Below are positions 1 to 8,648 of a stretch of DNA of 45,611 bases, piece by piece; position 1 is the stretch's first letter; every line of letters begins with the position of its first letter. The translations under genes and the position numbers were made by a program. Under the pieces are notes generated by a model. It ran no database searches and was not told the DNA's origin. It saw only the letters and a program-made list of their open reading frames with translations. Source of the stretch: an uncultured Treponema sp. GTDB lineage: Bacteria > Spirochaetota > Spirochaetia > Treponematales > Treponemataceae. The stretch lies in NCBI RefSeq assembly GCF_946187725.1, contig NZ_CAMHSK010000019.1, forward strand, positions 1-45,611, in the 5' to 3' direction.

Positions 1-176
1 CGTGCTGTTTCATCTTTTGCTGCTTTGATGATTTTTTCTGCTTCTTCTTTCGCATTAGCGATGATTTTCTCAGCCTCAGCCTGAGCCTGAGCCTTTACTT
101 CGGAAGCAGATTTTTCGGCAGCTGCGACACCGTCTTTTTTAATCTTTTCGATTAAATCTTGTACCTGGATGTCCAT
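1..176 (-). CDS. atpE: V-type ATP synthase subunit E, N-terminal part (runs off window)
   Basis: The minus-strand reading frame starts at ATG 176 behind a good Shine-Dalgarno (AGAGAGG) and stays open to the window edge. The first residues, MDIQVQDLIEKIKKDG, are followed by an Ala/Glu/Lys-rich helix, typical of the peripheral-stalk E subunit of the spirochaetal V/A-type ATPase. That subunit forms a long coiled coil that links the catalytic head to the membrane part. Only about 58 codons are visible. The gene has its own promoter and is cut off from the rodA operon by a terminator, so it probably begins a separate V-ATPase operon outside the window. A different coiled-coil stalk subunit (G/H type) cannot be fully excluded. 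Confidence 0.72.
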   Translation of the reverse strand, partial: MDIQVQDLIEKIKKDGVAAAEKSASEVKAQAQAEAEKIIANAKEEAEKIIKAAKDETA

Positions 177-207
177 GCAAACCTCTCTATTTAATAAAGA
201 TTCTTTT

Positions 208-235
208 ATTATAATCTACTTTAAGGAATTTGCAA
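208..235 (-). promoter_or_regulatory. Promoter of the V-ATPase operon
   Basis: On the minus strand a -35 box TTGCAA (235-230) and a -10 box TATAAT (213-208) are separated by 16 bp. They lie about 30 nt upstream of the subunit E ATG, leaving a short leader that contains the Shine-Dalgarno. Confidence 0.6.
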
Positions 236-271
236 AATAAATTTAATTTTTTTTATAAATTTTACTAAAGT

Positions 272-312
272 AAAAAAAAGACCTGTTCGCTAACTTCACT
301 TTCACGAACAGG
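272..312 (-). terminator. Rho-independent terminator after rodA
   Basis: On the minus strand an 8-bp stem CCTGTTCG/CGAACAGG (arms 305-312 and 282-289) is followed by a run of eight T (279-272). It lies 26 nt after the rodA stop codon and ends the rod-shape operon before the V-ATPase promoter. Confidence 0.8.
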
Positions 313-338
313 CCTATCTCATAGAAAAAAGAAATTGA

Positions 339-1658
339 CTAGAATCCGAATTTACGGCTGCTGACACTCATCAAAAGTCCTACACAAATCATAGCAGTCC
401 ACAAGGAGGAACCACCGTAAGACAAAAACAAGAGCGGAATTCCTGTAATCGGCATGATGCCCATGACCATTCCGACATTTACAATAAAATGGAAAACAAA
501 CATTCCTAGAACACCTGAAGCAATCAGAAGACCGAAAGTATTTGAGGCATTCTTGATGATAAAAATCGTACGGATAAAAATCAGAAAATAAAGTGCAAAA
601 ACACTCATGCATCCGACAAAACCAAGTTCCTCGGACAAAATACTGAAAATGAAGTCAGTGCTCTGTTCAGGCAAAAAGCGGTAATGACTCTGCGTTCCCT
701 GAAGGTAGCCGCGACCAAGAAGATTCCCTGAACCGATTGCAGTCTTTGACTGAATGATGTTCCAGCCGGCACCACGAGGATCTGCATAAGGATCGATGAA
801 TACGATAAGACGCATAACCTGATAATCTTTGAGGACTTTTCCGGCAAAATATGACAAAACCAAAGCGCCGCAGACAATTGAAGCCCAATATGAAATCCAG
901 AAAAAGTACTTGTTGTGGCGATAGAAAAACATTCCCATAAAACCGAGAACTGAAACGGCACCGGTCGCAAAAATCAAAATCAATCGCAAGCGGAAATTAG
1001 TCAGAACCCGAATAAAAACCACGGAACTGTGCGCAATCTGGCTTTCCCAAATCGGAAGAACCGTAAATACAATCGTAAGCATTCCGCCAGCAAAAATGAA
1101 AACGATATAACGGATTGGAATTCCCGCAATAAAAACCATAGTAAGGAAAATCGGGAAATAAACGAGGGATGTTCCCAAATCAGGCTGAGCAAGAATCAAC
1201 CCCATGGGAACAAACATAATCATCAGTGAAATAATAAAGCGCTTTCTCTGGTCCTGTGATTTTTTCGTCCTGTCAAGATACCAGGCAAGAAAAAGAATGA
1301 AGATGACTTTAGTGAATTCGGAGGGCTGGATTCCAAAAGGTCCGATTCCGAGCCAGCTTCTTGCGCCATTAACATAGCGTCCGAAAAATTTTGTAAAAAG
1401 AAGGACACCACATGCCGCTATAAACAAATGCGGGACATAGCGAGTAAATCGCCTGTAATCCAAAAGCGAAACTATGAGCATAAGAAGCACGCCGCTTCCG
1501 CCCCAGATGATTTGCTTTACATACTCCGTCGAAACATTGATTCCCTCAGAGTTGATTCCAGAAGAATAAATGAAAAGAACACCGAAAGTAACGAGTGAAA
1601 CTACACAAAAAAAGAGGATGAAATCAAAATACTGCAGGAACTTAAAATTTAACTTCAT
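339..1658 (-). CDS. rodA: Rod-shape peptidoglycan glycosyltransferase RodA (SEDS family)
   Basis: This polytopic membrane protein of 439 residues polymerises lipid II into glycan strands during side-wall growth, working with the class B penicillin-binding protein encoded just upstream. SEDS-family signatures are visible: NGARSWLGIGPFGIQPSE in the N-terminal half, then DPRGAGWNIIQSKTAIGSG, FLPEQSTDFIF with the acidic EE that follows, and a C-terminal FLSYGGSS. It is longer than the roughly 370-residue E. coli protein; the extra length is a predicted hydrophobic stretch in the middle (about 180-270). The start ATG has a GGGTAA ribosome site and lies 11 nt after the mrdA stop. It is the last gene of the mre/mrd operon. 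Confidence 0.95.
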   Translation of the reverse strand: MKLNFKFLQYFDFILFFCVVSLVTFGVLFIYSSGINSEGINVSTEYVKQIIWGGSGVLLMLIVSLLDYRRFTRYVPHLFIAACGVLLFTKFFGRYVNGARSWLGIGPFGIQPSEFTKVIFILFLAWYLDRTKKSQDQRKRFIISLMIMFVPMGLILAQPDLGTSLVYFPIFLTMVFIAGIPIRYIVFIFAGGMLTIVFTVLPIWESQIAHSSVVFIRVLTNFRLRLILIFATGAVSVLGFMGMFFYRHNKYFFWISYWASIVCGALVLSYFAGKVLKDYQVMRLIVFIDPYADPRGAGWNIIQSKTAIGSGNLLGRGYLQGTQSHYRFLPEQSTDFIFSILSEELGFVGCMSVFALYFLIFIRTIFIIKNASNTFGLLIASGVLGMFVFHFIVNVGMVMGIMPITGIPLLFLSYGGSSLWTAMICVGLLMSVSSRKFGF

Positions 1659-1669
1659 ATTTTACCCAT

Positions 1670-3556
1670 TTACTCAGCTCTTCCGCGAGCGTGTTTTCGA
1701 GAGCGAATAACTTCACGCACATTTGCAGGGAGAGATGCTACAGCTTCTTCGTAATTCTGATTTGCAAATATTCCCTGGAAAATAATGTTCGTTGCATAAG
1801 GAGCCCACCATTCCCATTCATTTGCGGCCTCAACAAGAACAACGACAACAACCTGCTCCTCAACCGGCGCATTGAACGGTGCATAACAGGCCATCCATGA
1901 GTGCCAGTGATCGATTGAACCAACTTCGGCAGTACCGGTTTTGCCTGCAATCTGAACAACCTTATTGTTGAGAGGAAAAGCCGGAGTTCCATCTGTGATG
2001 GTATAACGCATCGCATTCTGAACTTCATGCCAGACAGCTTCATCGAGATTTGATTCATGCAAAATTTGCGGTTTTACTTCTTCAATAACTTCATTAGTAG
2101 CAGGATCACGAATTTCTTTTAAAAGATGAGGTTTGTAGATTTTACCTTCATTTGCAACCATTGCAACCATGTTGGCGATATGAAGTGGCGTTACAAGAGT
2201 GTAACCTTGTCCAATTGACATGTTCATCGTATCACCACCAAGCCATTTCTGATGGAATTTACGCTCTTTCCATGGTGCCGTAGGAACGAATCCAGACTGT
2301 TGTGCCGGCAAATCAATTTCGAGGCTTTCACCGAAGCCAAATTCCTTTGCATATGAAGAAATTTTATCGACACCAAGATAGTCACGGCCAACAATCCAAT
2401 AGTAAACATCGCATGACTGTGCAAGGGCTTCCTTCATGTTGAGATAACCGTGACCCCATTTCTGATGGCAGTGGAATATTCGGTTTCCGTAATCAACACG
2501 GCCAGTACATTCAATATCCTTTACCGAAGGAAAGGCTTTTTCAGCAAGCATAGCCGTAGACATGATGATTTTAAATGTAGAAGCCGGAGGATATGCAGCA
2601 TTAACCGCACGGTTCAAAAGAGGTCTGTTTGCATCTTCTGCGAGACGATTATACTGGGCAGCCGCATTGTCATCACTAAAAAGATTCTGATCATAAAAAG
2701 GATATGAAACCATGGCAAGCACTTCACCGTCACTCGGCCTAAGAACAACGGCAGCACCGACTCGCTCACCAAGAGCCTTTTCGGCAAGTTCCTGAATCCG
2801 CATATCAACGGTTAAAACAAGATTTTTTCCCATTTGAGGAGGCTCAATAATCGGTGCATCAGAAATGATATGTCCACGAACATCGACAGTACGGCTTTCA
2901 CGCCCCTGAACCCCCTGTAAAAGCGAGTCATACTGCTTTTCAATACCGGTTTTTCCAACAATAGCGTTTGCCTTATAGCCCTTGTTGTACATGACCTTGA
3001 TTTCTTCTTTTGTAATATCACCGACATAACCGACAACATGAGAAATAGAGCCGGTTTCAACATAGTTACGGACAGGCTTACTTCGCCATGAAACGCCCGG
3101 CAAGTCAGTAATGTTTTCGGCAATATTCGAGATTACAGAAAAAGGAATGTTTGAGCGGACTTCAACAGCAGTATATGAATGACGAAGATAATTCGGAACC
3201 TTTTTGTCGATTTCTTTTTTTGAAATGCCGATGAAAGAAGCCAGTCGTGAAGTAACAGAATCATAATATCCTTGCGGAATTTCAGCAGGAGTCAGGGCAA
3301 CAGCGAAAGAATCTGTATTGATGACCATTGGCATTGACGCATTACGGTCAAAGATTTCACCGCGCTGAGCATCAATCGGCTTAACCTGACTGGAGATTGT
3401 CTGCGACTGCTTACGATACTGAGCACCTTCAATAACCTGCAGGGAGAACAGTTTTAATATGTAGGCAGCAAAAATCGCACAAATTCCGAAAAAGAGAATC
3501 ACAACTTTCGCATTCTGTTCAACAGAGCCGTTCTCGGACTCAAAAAAATTTGTCAT
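1670..3556 (-). CDS. mrdA: Penicillin-binding protein 2, elongasome transpeptidase
   Basis: This 628-residue protein cross-links peptidoglycan in the rod complex together with RodA, MreC and MreD. A single N-terminal membrane helix (about 18-42) is followed by the PBP dimerisation domain, including QRGEIFDRN near 64. The transpeptidase domain shows all three active-site motifs: STFK with the nucleophile Ser326, SCD at 381-383, and KTG at 539-541. The gene begins 1 nt after the mreD stop, so translation is probably coupled. Its length and motif spacing are normal for a PBP2. The pairing with rodA immediately downstream is the standard arrangement. Confidence 0.95.
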   Translation of the reverse strand: MTNFFESENGSVEQNAKVVILFFGICAIFAAYILKLFSLQVIEGAQYRKQSQTISSQVKPIDAQRGEIFDRNASMPMVINTDSFAVALTPAEIPQGYYDSVTSRLASFIGISKKEIDKKVPNYLRHSYTAVEVRSNIPFSVISNIAENITDLPGVSWRSKPVRNYVETGSISHVVGYVGDITKEEIKVMYNKGYKANAIVGKTGIEKQYDSLLQGVQGRESRTVDVRGHIISDAPIIEPPQMGKNLVLTVDMRIQELAEKALGERVGAAVVLRPSDGEVLAMVSYPFYDQNLFSDDNAAAQYNRLAEDANRPLLNRAVNAAYPPASTFKIIMSTAMLAEKAFPSVKDIECTGRVDYGNRIFHCHQKWGHGYLNMKEALAQSCDVYYWIVGRDYLGVDKISSYAKEFGFGESLEIDLPAQQSGFVPTAPWKERKFHQKWLGGDTMNMSIGQGYTLVTPLHIANMVAMVANEGKIYKPHLLKEIRDPATNEVIEEVKPQILHESNLDEAVWHEVQNAMRYTITDGTPAFPLNNKVVQIAGKTGTAEVGSIDHWHSWMACYAPFNAPVEEQVVVVVLVEAANEWEWWAPYATNIIFQGIFANQNYEEAVASLPANVREVIRSRKHARGRAE

Positions 3557-3557
3557 T

Positions 3558-4067
3558 TTATGAGACTTTCTCCGGATTCAGAAGGATTACACCACTGAAG
3601 AGATTTAAGAATTTGAATACAAGCGGCGTAAGCAAAGAATTTGCAGCGATTTCAAACAGGAATTCCTTTGAAAAAAGCGTATAGGAAACAACAGAATCGA
3701 CAAAAACAAAGGAAATCATACCGACAAGAAGAACTTTTAGAAGAGTTGCAAGGAATCCAATCAGAATCGGGAGAAAAATTCCGCCCATGTTGAGCGTTTT
3801 ATTGAAAAGCCCTGCGACATATCCGATTATAGTCCTCAAAAGGCAGTTAAGCCCAAAGGGAGAGGCACTCAAAAAATCAAGGAAAAGTCCTGACAAAAAT
3901 CCAGAAGAAACGCCGAAAAGTCTTCCGTTATGAACAGAAACAAAAAGCGTTACGATAAGAAGCAAATCCGGTACGGCAGGAAGAACCATGAGATTTGAGA
4001 GAATTGCAGTCTCAAAGACCACAAAGAAAAGAATAATCAAAGAAGAAACAGAAAAAGATTTCAGCAT
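3558..4067 (-). CDS. mreD: Rod shape-determining membrane protein MreD
   Basis: A 169-residue, very hydrophobic protein with about five predicted membrane segments, sitting between mreC and mrdA as in most rod-shaped bacteria. MreD helps anchor and organise the elongasome. MreD sequences are poorly conserved, so the call rests mainly on size, hydropathy, the DxLLI-type motif (VPDLLLIVTLFVS) near residue 33, and gene order. An AGGAG Shine-Dalgarno precedes ATG 4067. The gene is 11 nt downstream of mreC. Confidence 0.88.
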   Translation of the reverse strand: MLKSFSVSSLIILFFVVFETAILSNLMVLPAVPDLLLIVTLFVSVHNGRLFGVSSGFLSGLFLDFLSASPFGLNCLLRTIIGYVAGLFNKTLNMGGIFLPILIGFLATLLKVLLVGMISFVFVDSVVSYTLFSKEFLFEIAANSLLTPLVFKFLNLFSGVILLNPEKVS

Positions 4068-4078
4068 ATCCCATTCTC

Positions 4079-4957
4079 CTATTTTGACAGTCCGGTTAAA
4101 GCATCATTCAGCTCAGTCCTGTCACAGACTATGACCATCTCGATACGGTCAAAATCAATTACAGGCGTAAGCTTTATGCTCAACGAAGAATCGTAATCCA
4201 AAACTTGAATCTCAGAAATAGAACCGATTGGAATGTCACCGATATAATTTCCGCCCTCACCGCTTGTAACGACCAAATCACCGTAATTCAGTTCATCAAG
4301 AACACGCTTCTTTATATAGCTCATTCTTAAAGGGAGGTCAGAAGAACCGTCACCAGAAACAAGACCGATATCCCTGGTATTTTGAATACGGGCAGAAACA
4401 GAACATTTTGAATCATAAATCGGCATTACAAGGCTTGTTAAAGCACCGACAGTAACAACCTTTCCGACAAGCCCCACGACACCCTGCTGAACCGCAAGCA
4501 CGGACATGTTTTTGCGGATTCCATGGCGGGTTCCCTTATTAATTGTAAATGCAGAATAAAGGCTGTCCGGATTGCGGGCAATAATCTGTGCCGGATAGTT
4601 TTTTTCACGGAAAGTAGCAGAAAAATCAAGCTGCTCCTTGAGTCGTTCATTTTCCTTTCGAATATCAGAATTTGCCCTTTGCAGAACCTCATAATTCTTC
4701 AGGCGTTCGGTAAGCTCACGATTTTCATCCCTGAGGCGGGCAAGTTCATGTACCGCATTAAAAGTGTCACCAATTCCCTTTGCAACGGCAGTGACACCTT
4801 TTTGCATGGAAGAAAGAACCGTAAAGCCAAGGCTGTGGAAATTGACGACAAAGCCACCTGAATGAAATGCCAGCATGACACCAGAAAACAGGACAAAAAC
4901 TATGAGAACAATTTCCGCCAAACCGAATCTGAACGAATGTTTAGATGAAGAAGCCAT
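4079..4957 (-). CDS. mreC: Rod shape-determining protein MreC
   Basis: A 292-residue protein with one N-terminal membrane helix (about 15-35), a periplasmic coiled coil (about 70-110, rich in Glu/Arg/Leu), and the paired beta-barrel domains typical of MreC (GVVGLVGKV near 160, VVTSGEGGNYIGDIPIG near 228). MreC forms a periplasmic scaffold that activates PBP2/RodA. It lies 15 nt downstream of mreB in the canonical mreBCD order. Nothing unusual is seen. Confidence 0.93.
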   Translation of the reverse strand: MASSSKHSFRFGLAEIVLIVFVLFSGVMLAFHSGGFVVNFHSLGFTVLSSMQKGVTAVAKGIGDTFNAVHELARLRDENRELTERLKNYEVLQRANSDIRKENERLKEQLDFSATFREKNYPAQIIARNPDSLYSAFTINKGTRHGIRKNMSVLAVQQGVVGLVGKVVTVGALTSLVMPIYDSKCSVSARIQNTRDIGLVSGDGSSDLPLRMSYIKKRVLDELNYGDLVVTSGEGGNYIGDIPIGSISEIQVLDYDSSLSIKLTPVIDFDRIEMVIVCDRTELNDALTGLSK

Positions 4958-4972
4958 GAATTTTACAGTTTA

Positions 4973-6016
4973 TTAGTCGTTAAGATTGTCGTAAATTGCA
5001 CGGTCAGAAGACATATCCTTGAACAAGTCAAATGCCTGACCAGCACCAAGAGCAACGCACTCAAGCGGTTTTTCAACGAGAATGACAGGAACTCCGGTTT
5101 CCTTGGAAATGAGTTTAGGAAGGCCTTTAAGCATACTTCCACCACCTGACATTACAATGCCTCTCTCAACGATATCTGCAGCAAGTTCCGGCGGTGTTTC
5201 ACCGAGCGTTACCTTGATGATTTCAACGATTTCGTTAACAGTAGATTTTAATGCCTCGCGCATCTCAACACTGTCAATTTCAAGACGACGAGGAAGTGCC
5301 GTAATCGCATCAGTTCCGCGGATTTCCATTTTTTCGATTGCCTTGTCTTTATCAGAAAGGGCATTACCAATCTGAATTTTAAGGCGTTCTGCTGTCTGCT
5401 GACCGATACGAAGGTTGTGGACATTGAGAACATATTTCATGATTGCTTCGTCGAATTTATCACCGCCGACACGAATTGCCTTAGTAACAACCATGCCACC
5501 CAAAGAGATGACAGAAACTTCTGTTGTACCACCACCGATATCGCAAATCATGTGACCGGCCGGCTCGTTGATTGGAATCTGAGCACCGATAGCGGCAGCA
5601 AGAGATTCTTCAATTACATCGACTTCCTTTGCGCCAGCTTTTAGAGCAGTCTCAATAACCGCACGGCGTTCAACCTGAGTTATGCATGACGGAATACCGA
5701 TTTTCATTCGGGTTGATTTAAAAAGCTGATGTCGCGAAATAACTTTAGAGATAAAATATTTAATCATCTTCTCGCAGCTGTCAATGTCAGCGATTACACC
5801 ATCAGCAAGCGGACGAATTGCCTCGATATTTCCAGGAGTTTTCCAAAGCATCCTTTTTGCCTCGGCACCAACGGCACATACATGTTTTGTGCCCTTCTCT
5901 ACCGCGACAACGGACGGCTCATCAACAATGATTCCCTTTCCACGAACATAAATCAATGTGTTACATGTTCCCAAATCAATACCAATATCTGTAGAGAATC
6001 GGTCCAAAAAACCCAT
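4973..6016 (-). CDS. mreB: Actin-like cell-shape protein MreB
   Basis: This 347-residue protein matches the bacterial actin MreB throughout: phosphate-1 loop [20 protein letters not shown], phosphate-2 [17 protein letters not shown], and the adenosine-binding [10 protein letters not shown]. MreB polymerises into membrane-associated filaments that position the peptidoglycan elongation machinery. A strong GGGAGGA ribosome site precedes ATG 6016. It heads the mreBCD-mrdA-rodA string. In spirochaetes, whose shape also depends on periplasmic flagella, MreB still directs zones of wall growth; that is family knowledge, not visible here. Confidence 0.97.
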   Translation of the reverse strand: MGFLDRFSTDIGIDLGTCNTLIYVRGKGIIVDEPSVVAVEKGTKHVCAVGAEAKRMLWKTPGNIEAIRPLADGVIADIDSCEKMIKYFISKVISRHQLFKSTRMKIGIPSCITQVERRAVIETALKAGAKEVDVIEESLAAAIGAQIPINEPAGHMICDIGGGTTEVSVISLGGMVVTKAIRVGGDKFDEAIMKYVLNVHNLRIGQQTAERLKIQIGNALSDKDKAIEKMEIRGTDAITALPRRLEIDSVEMREALKSTVNEIVEIIKVTLGETPPELAADIVERGIVMSGGGSMLKGLPKLISKETGVPVILVEKPLECVALGAGQAFDLFKDMSSDRAIYDNLND

Positions 6017-6055
6017 AAAAAAGTCCTCCCAAACTTTTTGAATCTATTTTATATT

Positions 6056-7078
6056 TTACTTCAAATCGGCCATTTTTTTCAATGCAAGAGGATGATTGTT
6101 TTGCACACGCAGAGCTTTTCGCCATTCAGCACGGGCCTTTGCAGAATCCCCCTGATTTTCATATATTACACCCAATCCATAGTATGCGTCAGCAGAATTT
6201 TCATTTTTTTCCAAAATAAAATTAAATTCGCGCTCTGCCTCTTCCAAAAGCCCCCTGTCGAGGTAAATATTGCCAAGCAGAAGATGACTTTTAAGGATAA
6301 CCTGCTCATCCTTACAATCTTGTGAAATTCGGTAAAGATACTGTTCCGCTGCATTATCCTGTCCGACATTGTGATACTGCTCAGCTATTGAAAGAAGAAG
6401 AATATCCGACTCACGGACAAGCAGAGCCTCTGTAAAAGCAGAAATACTTTCCATCGTCATTCCGAGGGAAGCATAGCTCAATCCCAAAAGTTCCGGAATA
6501 TCGTCATTTTTAGGATCTGAAGGCTTGTAACCGTCTTTTTTGGCCTTTAAAAGATAATCCACGGCCAAATCAGCATAATAATAGTAAGAAGATTGAAAAT
6601 TCTTGTAAAAATATGCCTTTCCAAGCATATATTCAATTTGCGCAACCGAAGAAAATTTTGCAGTCTGCAGTGCAATTCGAAGGGAATTTATTGATTCATC
6701 AATATAATTAAGTGCCTGAACTAAATCCGACTGAGAAACGGCAAGGAAAAAAGCGGCATAGCCATTATATGTCCGTGCACTCGTATTAAATGGAGATTTG
6801 TAAAGGATTGCGGCACTGATGTCGTAGACATCCTTGTAAATTTCTGAAACATCATTATATCCCAAATCAGCCCATTTTGACCGGGAATTTATCAGTTTCC
6901 ACTTTGATTTCAGATTTATGATTGAATTACCGTTATTGATTTTTGAGTCAAAAACGCGGACAAGGGAATAAACGCCTACAGTAAGAACGGCAGAAAGGCA
7001 GGCAAAGACAGCAAGTTTCTTAAAAAAGTGGCTCTTTTTTCTGAAAATTTCTCTTGTCTGCAAGCGCCTTAATTTCAT
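6056..7078 (-). CDS. Membrane-anchored TPR-repeat protein
   Basis: A protein of about 340 residues with a basic N-terminus (MKLRRLQTREIFRKK), one membrane helix (about 22-43), and a soluble domain of degenerate tetratricopeptide repeats. The clearest repeats are near the C-terminus (YLDRGLLEEAEREFNFILE and ADAYYGLGVIYENQGD). The start is placed at ATG 7078, which has GGTGGG at the right distance. A longer frame reaching 7156 would run into the RNase P RNA gene. Its position directly before mreB suggests a scaffold role linked to the elongasome, but that is inference. Confidence 0.8.
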   Translation of the reverse strand: MKLRRLQTREIFRKKSHFFKKLAVFACLSAVLTVGVYSLVRVFDSKINNGNSIINLKSKWKLINSRSKWADLGYNDVSEIYKDVYDISAAILYKSPFNTSARTYNGYAAFFLAVSQSDLVQALNYIDESINSLRIALQTAKFSSVAQIEYMLGKAYFYKNFQSSYYYYADLAVDYLLKAKKDGYKPSDPKNDDIPELLGLSYASLGMTMESISAFTEALLVRESDILLLSIAEQYHNVGQDNAAEQYLYRISQDCKDEQVILKSHLLLGNIYLDRGLLEEAEREFNFILEKNENSADAYYGLGVIYENQGDSAKARAEWRKALRVQNNHPLALKKMADLK

Positions 7079-7102
7079 TTTCCCACCGCTATAATAAAAA
7101 AA

Positions 7103-7510
7103 CAGAAAAGAAAATAAGCCGGGTTCTGTCCTGCACTTCCAAAAAGATGAAAGCACGCATAACCATCTATCCGAAACTTCTGTTACCAGAAGCCTTTAGC
7201 AGCCTACCCGTAGCCAAAAGGCCGGAAACCTTAGCTACTGCTTGGCCTTGCTCCAAACGAGGTTTACCCTGCCGGCCTTGTTACCAAAGCCGCGGTGAGC
7301 TCTTGCCTCACCTTTTCACCCTTACCTTTGACGGCGGTTTATTTTCTGTGGCACTTTCTGTCAGAAAAAAGGCTTATGTTCAGGTTTGAACCAAAAAACA
7401 AGTTCCCTTTTCTGCCCGGTAATTACCCGGCGTTTTTTCCGGTGGAGCCCGGACTTTCCTCACCCGCTTCTGCTGTCATGAGCAGGGCGGGCACGGTTAT
7501 ATCTTTTCTG
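7103..7510 (-). ncRNA. rnpB: RNase P RNA (bacterial class A)
   Basis: The catalytic RNA that removes 5' leaders from tRNA precursors. On the minus strand the hallmark P4 5' segment reads GAGGAAAGTCCGGGCTCC (near 7461-7444), and the 3' end carries ACAGAACCCGGCTTA (near 7130-7116). The ends pair as the P1 helix: CAGAAAAGA at 7510-7502 with TCTTTTCTG at 7111-7103, which fixes both ends to within a few bases. It sits 20 nt after the zinc-ribbon gene stop and about 25 nt before the TPR gene. A TAAAAT hexamer lies 4 nt upstream of the 5' end, so it may have its own weak promoter or be processed from a long transcript. Confidence 0.95.
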
Positions 7511-7530
7511 AATAATTTTATTTTAATTTA

Positions 7531-8427
7531 TTAGTCGTCACCGAAAGCAACAGAGCTTTCTTCGCCCATATCATTTTCAGTTTCGTTTTCTTCGAGGTCT
7601 TCATCCTCACGCTCATCAGCAAATTCATCTTCGAAGTCGGCAAGGCTACCTGTTTCCTCAAGAGTTGAATAATCTTCAACTTCATCCTCGTTGACTTCCT
7701 GATAGAAGAGGATTCGAGAGCAGTACGGACAGAAAAGAATCTTTTCGCCAGCACGAACTTCATTTGCGAACTGCCCCGGAAGAATCATCTGACAGCCGGT
7801 ACAAACACCATTTTTTACAGCAACGATACCCTGTGAGTTTCGCTGAATGATACGCTGGAATTTATATACGGTTTCAGAATCAAGGTTCAGTTCTTTAAGA
7901 CCTGAATTCAAAACTTCAGTTATGTTTTTTTCTTCGGTCTCAAGATTATCGAACTGATTTTTGTATTCAGAAATCTGTCGCTCAAGCTCAGCCTTGCTGG
8001 AGTTCAAATCTGACTCCTGAGAAGAAATCATTGCTTCGTCAGCTTTGAGAGACTCATCGAGTTCAGCAAGTTTTTTCTCTTCATGAAGAAGATCTTTTCG
8101 GACAGCAGCTTCTTTTTCTGTAGCCTCGCTAATCTGCTTGTCAAGGGCTTCATATTCACGGTGTGAAGTGATATTGTCCATGCTTTTTTCGCCAGACTCA
8201 CGGGCAGCCTCTGCCTGAGCAAGCTCCCTTCGGAGATATTCTACATTAGACTTGACTTCTTCATAGTTTTTGTTCTTTTCGATGTATTCTTTTTTAAGAC
8301 GAGAAAGAAGTTCGTCCTGAGAATCAAGCTGTTTTGGTGAAGAATCAATCTTTTTCTTAAGATCGTATTTTTCGACCAGAACATCCTGCAAAGATTTTAG
8401 TTTTTCAAAAACATCAGTCATTTCCAT
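7531..8427 (-). CDS. Coiled-coil protein with C4-type zinc ribbon (DUF164 family)
   Basis: A 298-residue protein whose first two thirds (about 5-185) form a long charged coiled coil. A zinc ribbon CTGCQMILPG...CPYCSRILFY follows near residues 209-241. The C-terminal tail is extremely acidic (Glu/Asp-rich from about 243). The coiled coil plus four-Cys ribbon is the DUF164/zf-RING_7 architecture, widespread in bacteria and of uncertain function, with nucleic-acid binding often suggested. The acidic tail is longer than in most members. The gene probably opens the transcript that leads into rnpB and the mre genes. ATG 8427 has GAGG 12 nt upstream; ATG 8421 is an alternative. Confidence 0.85.
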   Translation of the reverse strand: MEMTDVFEKLKSLQDVLVEKYDLKKKIDSSPKQLDSQDELLSRLKKEYIEKNKNYEEVKSNVEYLRRELAQAEAARESGEKSMDNITSHREYEALDKQISEATEKEAAVRKDLLHEEKKLAELDESLKADEAMISSQESDLNSSKAELERQISEYKNQFDNLETEEKNITEVLNSGLKELNLDSETVYKFQRIIQRNSQGIVAVKNGVCTGCQMILPGQFANEVRAGEKILFCPYCSRILFYQEVNEDEVEDYSTLEETGSLADFEDEFADEREDEDLEENETENDMGEESSVAFGDD

Positions 8428-8502
8428 AATTTACAAAAACCTCAGAAAAATCGGAAAAACACTTGAAAAGAAATTTTCGTGCCTTCCGTTGATAATCACA
8501 AA

Positions 8503-8531
8503 AGTATACAAAAAATAGTTATTTATGTCTA
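8503..8531 (-). promoter_or_regulatory. Promoter of the zinc-ribbon / rnpB / mre transcript
   Basis: The minus strand has TAGACA (8531-8526), a 17-bp spacer and TATACT (8508-8503), about 75 nt upstream of the zinc-ribbon gene. No other strong promoter is evident down to rodA. Confidence 0.5.
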
Positions 8532-8611
8532 TAATTCCAGTAAAATCTCGTGTAAAAACAACAGTCCCCAGCCTTAGACAAAATAATCCTTCTCAAGTTT
8601 TTTATTTATCC

Positions 8612-8640
8612 TTGCAAAAATCCGAAATCTCACTTAAAAT
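8612..8640 (+). promoter_or_regulatory. Promoter of rsgA placed for a leaderless mRNA
   Basis: TTGCAA (8612-8617), a 17-bp spacer and TAAAAT (8635-8640) lie only 8 nt before ATG 8649. Transcription would start at or within 2 nt of the start codon. There is no Shine-Dalgarno between the -10 box and the ATG. Confidence 0.6.
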
Positions 8641-8648
8641 TAAATAAT

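Noticed and set aside
5729..6325. A long plus-strand open frame (198 residues) across mreB and the TPR gene
   Set aside because: It is antisense to two well-supported genes, has no ribosome site and its composition follows the opposite-strand codons.
7079..7156. N-terminal extension of the TPR protein to 7156
   Set aside because: It would be read from the 3' end of RNase P RNA, and ATG 7078 has a ribosome site.
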